DNA from: Muscardinus avellanarius
Taxonomy: Eukaryota > Chordata > Mammalia > Rodentia > Gliridae
Reading direction: 5' to 3'
DNA: 64,000 bases
Assembly (NCBI GenBank): GCA_963383645.1
Contig: OY726566.1
Location: forward strand, 96,687,321 to 96,751,320
Part shown: piece by piece, positions 55,441-64,000 of the stretch
How positions within the stretch are numbered: the stretch's first letter is position 1
Layout of the letters: each line of letters begins with the position of its first letter
The notes under the pieces: generated by a model
The model's database searches: none
What the model was told of the DNA's origin: nothing
What the model saw: only the letters and a program-made list of their open reading frames with translations
Position numbers and translations under genes: made by a program

Positions 55441-57464
55441 TATGTTCCAGGTGTTGCCAACAGTCTATTTCCATGAGAGTGTAAGAGATCACTGTAATCA
55501 ATATGGTAGATACCAGAAAGATTCAAGGTCTGAATTCTACTCCTAGCTTAACTTTGCTGAATTCCAGGGTTTTTTTCTTCAGTTTTCAAAGTTGAGTGTT
55601 TGAAATGCAGAAAGAATGCTTTGGTAGGACTTTCCAAATCCTTAATTCTATGATTATACAGTGCAGTTCAAGCCACTCCAATGCCACAAATTCAATTATT
55701 GGTTGGGGGGAAATGTGTCATATTCCTTCCCCATCCCATAGATCACAAATTGCCAAATCTGTGGGGCTGTCTCTTTTCTGGCACTGAGACTCTGATTTAA
55801 TTATCTATTACTAGGTTAAAAACCACCCCAAACTCGATGAGTTTAAAAATCAGCAATCATTTGCTTGTATGAAATCTGCAGTCCTGAGAAGGTTTTGCAG
55901 AGCACATTCGACTCTGTCACATGCTAGAGAGGGATCGTTCATCATGGCTCCTTCAATCACTCCTGTGATGGATCCCTCAGCTAGAATGGCCAAAGCAGAT
56001 GTGGGCTGGCCAGACGTCTGTCAGGTAGCCTCTCGATATGGCTAGCCTGGGCTTTCTCATAATAGTGCTAGGTTTCAAGAAGGAACACACATCAAAAGGG
56101 TAAGCTCTGATGGGCTAACGTTCATTCAAATTGTGTCATTCACCAGCTCAAGACCCAGTTTGCAAAAGGAAGGAACCCAAAAGCAGTGTGGGAGAGGACT
56201 CTACAGCACCTTAGTATCAGGAGCCAGGGTTCATGGGGCCATCAACCAGAAACACCTATCTGGGATGTCTAGGCCAAAGAATTCATACTACCAAATATAC
56301 TGATCTATCTCATGAACCAGGCTTCTGCAGCACCTACTTAATCCTTTGAAATAAAAATTCTAATAAAACTAATAAATCTCCGAGAAATCCGTGTTTTCTT
56401 GAACATACCTATTAAACCAAATGACTGATACATCATTCTACTATGGCCCACACAGTTGATATTCAATATTTGCCATTCATTAAATGTTTACACACTACTT
56501 CTTTTTAGACAAGACAAATAGGATGGAAAATATGAGCTGGGTTTAGGTTGGGGTTGAAAAATTGTGTTCTTTCAGCATTTTCTTGACAACTTAAATGATC
56601 GTTCCACATTTGTTGATTAAGTATATGCTTTATCCCAGAGGCTCCCGTTGGAGGAGTGGGGACCTCACTCTTGATCGCCTCTGTCAGAGGAATGAGCATG
56701 TGGCTGGCAGACAGAGCAGCTGCAAACTTTCCCCACAAAGTGCCAGCAGCTCACGGAGCCAAGACAAAGTACTGTTATTTATTTTTCTATGTAGATAATT
56801 GAAAACAGCTCATAAGTGTGTATTTCATAGTCGTCATCATCGTCAGTGACAATAAACAGGCCTTAATTCATGCCACTTTATGATGGTCCTTACAGAAAAC
56901 CTTAGGTTTGGGTTGAAGGAGTATTTTTCTTTCGAGGGAAGTACAAAAAAAAAATTAAGCTCAGAGGAGCCCAGGCCAAATGCAATTTCAGAACTGAGAT
57001 TGAAGTTATGGCTAGAGGACATGTAAAGATAGACTTGAAGCACTGATACAAGATGCAAGGAGTGAAACTAACCCAATGCGATAGCTGGAGTAGATGCTGA
57101 GTATCACCACAGCGTAAAGATGGCCAGATATTTTAACGTTATAAAAGAATCTTTAAACATTTGGCTCTGTGCTGCCTGAATTTGGAAACCTGGTGATTCT
57201 CAGAAGACTGAAGATGGTTTTTAAAAGGGCCAATTTAAAATAAGAAAGCTATGCAAAGACTTTAAAATTAAATTTGTTAATGTGAATTGAGTGCTTGCAT
57301 TTCCAAAAGAGCCAGCACCACAGCAGTTTCCTCTGAACTCAGCAGGGTCCACAGACTTACGTAATATAAAACTAGATTTGGGACAAGCTAATTTTTTCCC
57401 CATTTTCATTTCAAAAACTGGATACATTTATTGTACATTTTCTTTCACTGTAAGTTTTCAAAAT
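55441..57464. other. Single-copy DNA with an unnamed ancient repeat
   Basis: The part at about 55800-56240 (CTATTACTAGGTTAAAAACCACCCC and following) has the look of an old eutherian interspersed repeat, but I cannot assign the family. The rest is unique. No gene was recognised. Confidence 0.4.
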
Positions 57465-57479
57465 AATTGTTCATTATTT

Positions 57480-59428
57480 TTTGTTTTATTTTTATTTTTA
57501 AGTTTTTATTGGTGCATTGTAATCATACATCTTCATGGAGGACAAGATGGTGGAGCTATCTATGCACACATCACCCACTTAGCCCTTACCCAATTCCCAC
57601 CCTATTCCCTCCCTCTCCCTCCGTCTCATGTTTGGCTTAGTGATTGACTTTGATATGTTTGTTGATGTACATTATGAACATTAGAGAATTTCCTTCTCTC
57701 CCCTCCCATCCCCTCAGGTCGCCTTATTTGCTCCTCTATAGAATCTCCTTCTTCATCTAGAGTTACTCCTATGACCCATTTTTTTCCCTCACTTTCACAT
57801 ATTAGGGAGAGCATCCGATTCCTTATTTTTTGGACTGACTAATCTCATTTGGCATAATGTCCTCCAGTTCTATCCATTTACATATAAATGATGTAATTGT
57901 GTTTTTTATTATGGATGAGTAAAATTCCATTGTGTATATATGTCAGAGTTTTGTAATCCATTCATCTGTTGATGGACATCTTGGCTGGTTCCATCGTTTG
58001 GCAACAGTGAATTATACAGCTATGAACATAAATACACATGCATTAGTTTGGTAGTTTGGTTTCCATTCTTTTGGGTAGATACCCAGAAGTGGTATTGCTG
58101 GATCATATGGTTAAGTTCACTCCCATTCTTCTGAGGATCCTCCATACAGTTTTCTAAAGTCCTAATTTACAGTCCTACTAGCAATACATTAGAGTTCCCA
58201 CTTCTCCACATCCTCGTCAGCATTTGTTGTTGTTTGTGTTTTGAATGACTGCCATTCTAGTTGGAGTTAGGTGAAATTTCAGGGTAAATTTGCATGGTGT
58301 CTGGATACAAACTCAATCTTAAAAAATAAGAAGCTTTTCTGTCTACCAACCATAAATCCACTGAAAAGGAAATACACAAACGCTTCCATTCAGATTATCC
58401 CACAGAAATATAAAATACTTAGAAATAAACTTACCAAGGAGGTAAAACACCTCTACAAAGAAAATTATAAAACATTGAAAAAAGAAATCAAAGAAGACCT
58501 TAGAAGATGGAGAGATCTTCTATGTTCATGGCAGAAGAAATAACATCAAAATGGCCATACTTCCAAAAGTGATCTACAGATTTAATGCAATGCCCATTAA
58601 ATTACCAAGGTCATTTCTTACAGATATAGAAAAATCAGTCCTTAAATTCATTTGAAACCAGAAAAAAAACAGAATAGGCAAAGTATTTCTCAGCCACAGA
58701 AACCATGCAGGAAGAATCACAATACCTAACATTAAACTATACTACAAAGCCATAGTAATAAAAACAGCATGGTACTGGCACTAAAACAGATAAATAGACC
58801 AATGGAGCAGAATAGAAGACCCAGAAACAAATATACACACTTAGAGCCAATTGATTTTTGACAAAGGGGCCAAAAATATACACTGGAAAACAGATAGCCT
58901 GATCTGCAAATGGTGTTGGCAAAACTTGTTAACTATATGCAGAAAAATGGAAATAAAACCCACTTTCTACCCTGCACAAGAGTCCATTCAAGATGGATCA
59001 AAGATTTGGAAATTAGATCAGAGACTTTGAGGATCTGTGAAGAGGGCATTATGTCCAACACTACAACACATAGACTCAGATAAAAACTTTGTCAATAAGA
59101 CCCCAAAGGCAGAAGAAACTAAAAGGCAGATCAATACGTGGGATTGCATGAAACTGAAGAGCTTCTGTATAGAAAAGGAAACTATCCAGAACCTCAATCA
59201 AGAGCCAAAATAATGGGAGAAGATTTTTGCCACCTACTCCTCTGATAGAGGACTAATATCTAGACTATGTAGAGAACTCAAGAAACTCAGTGCTAATAAA
59301 ACAAATGACCCAATCAAAACTCTGCAAGGGAACTAAATAGACACTTCACCTAAAAAGAAATTCAAATGGCCAATAAATGTATGAAAAAATTCTCAACAAC
59401 ATTAGCAACCAGAGAGATGCAAATCAAA
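57480..59428 (-). mobile_element. 5'-inverted (twin-primed) L1
   Basis: The minus-strand part, 57480-58284, carries the poly-A (poly-T on plus), 3' UTR and ORF2 end. The plus-strand part, 58285-59428, carries ORF2 upstream of that point and stops at AGAGAGATGCAAATC, almost exactly where the minus part begins. Together they give one continuous ORF2 segment with its 5' portion inverted. A perfect 15-bp target-site duplication, AATTGTTCATTATTT, lies at 57465-57479 and 59429-59443. Stops and frameshifts inactivate the frame. Confidence 0.96.
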
Positions 59429-59468
59429 AATTGTTCATTATTTATTGCTGTAAAAGTTTGCATATCTT

Positions 59469-59681
59469 TTTGTGTGTGTAGTACTGGAGATTAAACCAAG
59501 GGACATTCTACCTCTAAGCTACACCTCCAGCCCTATTTTTTATTATTTATTTTTTAAATAGAGCCTCACTAAGTTGTGGAGAGCCTCACTAAGGAGCTGA
59601 GGTTGGCCAAGAACCTGGGATCCTCCTGTCTCAGCTTCCCAAGTACTGGGATTACAAGCATGTACCACCATGCCTGGATTA
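59469..59681 (-). mobile_element. B1-dID SINE
   Basis: A complete minus-strand copy, just downstream of the L1: tail, ID-like half (GTACTGGAGATTAAACC), linker, and B1 half ending ACCACCATGCCTGG. Confidence 0.88.
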
Positions 59682-59699
59682 TCTTTAACTTTTAACGAC

Positions 59700-59899
59700 T
59701 TTTTTGTGGTACTAGGAATTGAACCCAGGGACATTACCTCCGAGCTATGCTCCAGCCCTATTCTATTTTTATTTTGAAACAAGTTCTTAATAAGTCACAA
59801 AGGGCTTTGCTAAATTGCTGAGGCTAGCCTGGAACCTATGATCCTCCTGCCTCAGCCTCCTAAGAACTAGTATATAAGCATGTGCCAATATGCCTGACG
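59700..59899 (-). mobile_element. B1-dID SINE, old
   Basis: A second minus-strand copy in tandem with the previous one. The ID-like half begins GGTACTAGGAATTGAACCC and the B1 end is worn (GTGCCAATATGCCTGACG). Confidence 0.86.
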
Positions 59900-60089
59900 T
59901 TTTAAAGACATTTTTATGAGCTAGAGGAACAAAAATTATTGAAGCAAACTTTAGGTTAGAGTTTCAATGTCAGGACAAAGAAGATTAAGTAAATTGACTC
60001 AGCAGTCCAAGATAAGCGCATCTGGGAGGGACCCTCACTGCTTGTCCCCTGCCTCACAGCTTAAAGAACCACTCTAGAAGCATGATAAG

Positions 60090-60530
60090 CACTTTATCAA
60101 TGTTATCATTTCAAGTTTATTTGTGCAACTACAATTTGTTGAGTACTTATGATGTGCAAAGCTTTAAATGGCTTCTGTATTTTTGTTCATGTACCTGGGG
60201 ATAGAACCCAGGGGCATTCAACCTCCAAGTTACACTCTCTGCCCTATTTTTTATTCTTTCTTTTGAAACAGGATCTCATTTTGAAACAGGGTCTCACTAA
60301 GTTGCGGAAGGGCCTCACTGAGTAGCTGAGGCTGTCCGTGAACTGTGATTCTCCCATCTCAGCCTCCAGAATTTAAGTCGCTTCTTGGCCCATGTCTTAA
60401 TGTACATACCAACTCCCTTCGGTGAGGTGTTATTGTCTTCCATTACCAAACAGGGAAACTGAGGACCAGAGAAAGAGTGTTACGAGACCAAGTTTATTCA
60501 GTCTATAATTTGCAATGTAAGTGCCAAATC
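60090..60530 (-). mobile_element. MIR remnant interrupted by a SINE
   Basis: Minus-strand MIR words on both sides of the SINE: GTTGAGTACTTATGATGTGCAAAGC before, and GTCTTCCATTACCAAACAGGGAAACTGAGG after. Confidence 0.55.
60177..60371 (-). mobile_element. B1-dID SINE in MIR
   Basis: The minus-strand SINE has a duplicated ATTTTGAAACAGG word in its linker. The flanks TTTAAATGGCTTCT (60163-60176) and TTTAAGTCGCTTCT (60372-60385) look like a target-site duplication with two mismatches. Confidence 0.88.
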
Positions 60531-61407
60531 CAGTGCTGTTCATGTTGATTCAGAAAATGGCAAGCACAGTCGAAACCGCACTAATTAGATGAACCCGTGA
60601 AGGAGAAAAGCCCTTTCATGGTATCATATTCTCGATGCAGTTGTAAGACACAATAGTTACTAAGCCTCTGTGCTCTGTGTAAGTTCTGGTCCTTCCCCTC
60701 GGTGTGAAACTGAGTGAATTATCTTTCCACCTTTGAAGTGATACCTTGTAGAGCCAATGAGTTAGCAGCAGGAGGCGGCCATTCTGGTCTCTGAAAGTGA
60801 GTACACCGAGAATCTCTCAAGTCGTTTGTAAAACATAAATCCATAGATTTAAAAGATATTTGAGATTTTTAAAACTGCAAATCAAATGTTAATACTATGA
60901 TAAATAGTATTTACCCAGTTGACCCTAGATTTGGCGTTATTGGGATTTCCTATGTGAGGCTCTTGAGTGTAAACATTTTGAAACTGTTCCCACTCTTACA
61001 ATGAGTCTTCTATTTCAGAGAATCCCAGCACTTGAGGGACAGAGTTCTTGGACTTGTAATCCTATGTTGCAAATAAGAAAGTCTGGACCCAAAGAAAGCC
61101 AAGAACATGCTCAGATCCTCAAGAAGAGAAATGGGCTAAGATTCTACCACAAACACCACCCATTTCCTCCCAGGACCAAATGCAGGTCAACTCCAAAACA
61201 TAGGAACATGGCACTGTGATACCAGCCACAGATGCCCTGAGCTTTGGTCAGGGGCTCCCGTCACAAGCAAGCTTGGTGATTATGGGAAATTTTATTCTCT
61301 TATAATCACAGTTTTCTTCTTTCTAAAATGAACTTGTTCAGTTTTATTTCTAGTCATTTGGTTCACATAACATGGAACTCTGATTTCAAACTGTTACATT
61401 TGTGAAT
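60531..61407. other. Single-copy DNA, no gene seen
   Basis: Unique sequence. The frame at 61001-61219 has no recognisable domain. Confidence 0.4.
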
Positions 61408-61439
61408 TCATGCCTACTTTTCTTTTTTGTATTTCTTTT

Positions 61440-61775
61440 TTATTGGTGCATTGTAATCATATATTACATTGGAATACAAGACGTGAGAGGATATACAAGC
61501 ACACATCATCCAATTAGCCTTCATCCAGCCCCCATCCCATTCCCTCCCCCTCCCTTGATCCCATGCTTGTTTGGTGATTAACTTTGATACATTTGTTTAT
61601 GTACCTCCTGCGTTTTAAAGAGGCTCCATCATCCCCTATTCCATACCCTCTGATTGGTCACCTTAGTTGCTTCACTATAGGGCCCTTTCTATAGCTTGAC
61701 CTCTTCCTGTTGCCCCTTTCCTCCTAGTTTTTGCTGATTAGGGGAAGCCTCTGATTTTTATTTTCTGCGATATTT
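61440..61775 (-). mobile_element. L1 3' UTR module of the composite
   Basis: The plus strand shows TTATTGGTGCATTGTAATCATA, CCATTCCCTCCCCCTCCCTTG and TGGTGATTAACTTTGATACATTTG, co-linear with 57505-57830. It ends near the ORF2/3' UTR boundary. Confidence 0.9.
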
Positions 61776-61799
61776 CTCTGTGCATGCTGCGTTGCAAGT

Positions 61800-62460
61800 A
61801 CCGATCTCACTCTTGACGGCCCCAGTAGTGGCCTAGCTACCCAGTGGACTGATCCAGACCTCTCTGGCTCAAGCAGCAACCTTGCCTCATGGGAGGCCCC
61901 AATTCTGGTCTCGCTGGCCCTGACACCAGCCTAACCCCTCGGCAGGCTCCGATCCCGGCCTCGGAGGCCCCAGCACTGGCCTAGCCTCACGGCAGGCTCC
62001 GATCCCAGCCTTGCTGGCCCCAGCACCGGCTTAACACCTCGGCAGCCTCGGATCCCAGCCTTGGGGGCCCCAGCACTGGCCTTGCCTCACAGCAGGCTCC
62101 AATGATGGCCTCGCTGGCCCCAGCACCAGTCTAACCCCTGGGCAGTCTCCAATCTGGCCTCGGAGGCCTCAGTAGCAGCCTTGCCTCACGGAAGGCTCCG
62201 ATGCCAGCCACTGGCCCTGGCACCAGCCTAACCCCTCGGCAGGCTCTGATCCCAGCCTCAAAGCCCCAGCACCAGCCTTGCCTCATGGCAGGCTCTGATC
62301 CCGGCCTCCCTGGCCCCAGCACCGGCCTAACCCCTCGGCAGGCTCCGATCCCAGCCTCGGATGCTCCAGCACCGGCCTTGCCTCACAGCAGGCTCCAATC
62401 CCAGCTTTGCTGTGTCTGTCACCGGCCTCACCCCTCGGCAGGCTCCAATCCAAGCACCCT
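61800..62460. repeat. GC-rich minisatellite, 50-bp units in 100-bp pairs
   Basis: About 12 units alternate between a form with GCCTCACGGCAGG and a form with AACCCCTCGGCAGG. The second form recurs at about 61941, 62041, 62141, 62238, 62337 and 62437, a 97-100 bp period. Frames through it are repetitive artefacts. Confidence 0.95.
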
Positions 62461-62469
62461 CTTCGCCCA

Positions 62470-63021
62470 ACCAATTGTCCCATGTTCTCAAGGGTGCGTG
62501 GTGGTAGCATTCTGCCTCTGGGGTTATTATTCCAAAGGTTCCAGGTGTAATGCATCAGATCTCTGCCTCCCCTGAGTACTAGCCACTGCCATTTCCACTG
62601 CCTTCACCGTTTCAAATCTTTCCCAAGCTCTTTTTCCACTCTGAATGTTGTCCAGTGTTCCTAAGCATGTATGACGGTAGCATTTGACATTTGGTGTAAT
62701 TTCTCCAAAAAAAAAATAAGGTTGGTAGGATCCAATTTCTGCTTCTCCCGAATACAAGTCTCCACCGCCATCGCGGAGACCGCTTTCAACACCACCTCTC
62801 TCCTTGGTCTCCGCTAAACTCTCTCCTTACAGGTGATGTCCAAGATTCTTAACAATATAGAGAAACAGCAGTACTCCTTCTCAGGGAATTTTTCCATAAG
62901 TTCCAGTGCATTTGGATAAGTTTTGTCTGCATCTCCAGTATCCTGGCATCCGCCATGGCCTTCTTAACCCCTCTCCGATATTTTTTTTTTTCTTTTCCTT
63001 TTCCTTTTTTTTTTTTTTTTA
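62470..63021 (-). repeat. L1-like 5' monomers of the composite
   Basis: On minus, units begin with CGATGGCGGTGG (plus 62764-62777) or CCATGGCGGATG (plus 62949-62960). They continue with TATT/TACTGGAGA..GCAGA and A-rich blocks, and end TAGGAACACTGGACAACATT (plus 62647-62666). Block order matches the array at 47920-49105. Confidence 0.82.
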
Positions 63022-63220
63022 ATAAGAGAAGACAGTATGTGTGGTTTGAGGGGGTAGTGGGATCAGGCACTCAGTAGCACTGTGACCCGGCCCAGTTTCC
63101 CCATGGGTCTGGCATGCTACGTGCGGTCCGGCCCGGGGCCCAGAGTCCCACAACCCAGGCCCCAGCTGGCGAGCCCCATGCGACCCTTGCCCAGGACTCA
63201 GGGTCTCATGCCTACTTTTC

Positions 63221-63591
63221 AAAAAGTACACAAACCTCCCTTTTCCTCAGTAAGATTCTCTAGATTTCTTATGATTCCTGTTGTTGGAACTAGAATTTGG
63301 TTCTAAATAGACATTTTCAGACAAGCAAGAACTCAGAATTTATGTTCCTGGGGTCTAGCTTTAAGAAACAGTTTGTAGCTATGTAGCAACATAAATAAAA
63401 AGCTAAGAAATAGGTGAGAGTCATTGAGGGATAAGAAAAACATAAAAGTCAAAACAAGAAAATCCTAAAGTGTCTATGAAACAATTGATCTAAGGTAAAA
63501 AAAAAAAAAGTTAGATGGCAAACAGAAATGACTGGATTCCAACAATGATCAGGGAGCCAGATGATACTAGGTGCATATTGAACAAGTTGTT
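63221..63591. other. Single-copy AT-rich DNA
   Basis: No recognised feature. A13 near 63498. Confidence 0.4.
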
Positions 63592-63606
63592 TGTGTGTAT
63601 ATTTTA

Positions 63607-63827
63607 TTTTATTTTATTTTATTTTTTGTGGTACTAGGGGTGGAATACAGGGGCCTTTCTACCTCTGGGCTATCCTTCCAGACCTATTTATATTTTATTT
63701 GGAAACAGGGTCTCACTAAGTTGCTGAGAGCCTCACTAAATAGTTGAGGCTGGCTTCAAACCTGTGCGATCCTCTTGTTTCTGCCTCCCAAGCGCTGGGA
63801 TTACAAGTCTGAGCCACCAGGCTTGTC
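63607..63827 (-). mobile_element. B1-dID SINE with (ATTTT)n tail
   Basis: A complete minus-strand copy. A perfect 15-bp target-site duplication, TGTGTGTATATTTTA, lies at 63592-63606 and 63828-63842. Confidence 0.95.
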
Positions 63828-63842
63828 TGTGTGTATATTTTA

Positions 63843-64000
63843 ATCTCTTTTGAAAGAAAAATAAGGAGGTAATAACAAACACAAACAAAAGAACTCATAA
63901 AAAGTGTACCAAAGGATGCAAATCTAAAGCAAATCTAAAATATGGTATAATTTAGAACAACCAATGTGGGGGTGGGGGGAGGAGAGGGAGAGAGAGAGAG
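63843..64000. other. Single-copy DNA ending in (GA)n
   Basis: AT-rich sequence ending in a G-rich and GA-repeat stretch at 63966-64000 that continues beyond the window. Confidence 0.5.

Larger units (their letters stand above)
61423..63205 (-). mobile_element. Composite L1-tailed element: GC head, monomers, minisatellite, L1 3' UTR
   Basis: Read 5' to 3' on minus: a GC-rich head (63205-63025), an A-rich stretch (63021-62980), two to three AAGATGGCGG-type monomers (62970-62470), a 50/100-bp minisatellite (62460-61800), then an L1 3' UTR (about 61775-61440) and terminal A-rich DNA. A perfect 15-bp target-site duplication, TCATGCCTACTTTTC, is at 61408-61422 and 63206-63220, so the whole block arrived as one L1-type insertion. 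There is no ORF1 or ORF2. It may be a composite parasite of L1, in the manner of SVA, or an L1 whose RNA lost its centre by splicing. Confidence 0.88.

Noticed and set aside
61800..62460. Regularly spaced repeats as a possible CRISPR array
   Set aside because: Units are contiguous and diverged with no unique spacers, and the DNA is vertebrate.
62201..62575. 124-residue Pro/Ala-rich frame
   Set aside because: It is a translation of the 50-bp minisatellite.

Overview
The window is eukaryotic nuclear DNA from a rodent of the squirrel-related clade (Sciuromorpha: squirrels, mountain beaver, dormice). The marker is a roughly 200-bp composite SINE present in more than thirty copies. Its left half is 7SL/B1-like and its right half is tRNA-derived and ID-like, joined by an A-rich linker and ending in a simple-repeat tail; this is the B1-dID architecture known from these rodents. 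The species cannot be named from the sequence alone. I found no intact protein-coding gene. The long open frames fall in retroelements, microsatellites or GC-rich DNA.

Layout. 0-12 kb: mostly single-copy AT-rich DNA with scattered SINEs, a MER5A-like hAT fossil, an L2 copy split by a SINE, and large CA/TA/GT microsatellites. 12.2-17.2 kb: about 5 kb nearly free of recognisable repeats. 17-28 kb: single-copy DNA with SINE clusters at 23.3-23.9 and 25.0-25.8 kb, a 44-bp copied patch and a 145-bp direct duplication. 29.08-29.58 kb: a CpG island, the only credible promoter, with candidate splice donors on both strands. 30-41 kb: dense SINEs, many nested or stacked at one target, and an ancient L1M containing a younger L1 and a SINE. 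43.1-44.25 kb: two opposed L1 pieces next to a 200-N assembly gap. 47.9-54.6 kb: a plus-strand L1-related composite whose 5' monomer array is separated from its 3' end by a minus-strand class I endogenous retrovirus (ERV). 57.5-59.4 kb: a younger L1 with a textbook 5' inversion and 15-bp target-site duplications. 61.4-63.2 kb: a complete 1.78-kb composite insertion made of L1-like 5' monomers, a 50/100-bp GC-rich minisatellite and an L1 3' UTR, with no ORF2 and a perfect 15-bp target-site duplication.

How the parts relate. Nearly everything here is explained by L1 enzymology. L1 moved itself (truncated or inverted copies), moved the SINEs, and probably moved the composite at 61.4-63.2 kb. That composite is organised like primate SVA elements or like spliced, integrated L1s. 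Its monomers are homologous to the array at 47.9-49.1 kb, so this is a family and not a one-off rearrangement. It is the best candidate here for an undescribed system. All repeat-family names come from recognition by eye; no database search was run.
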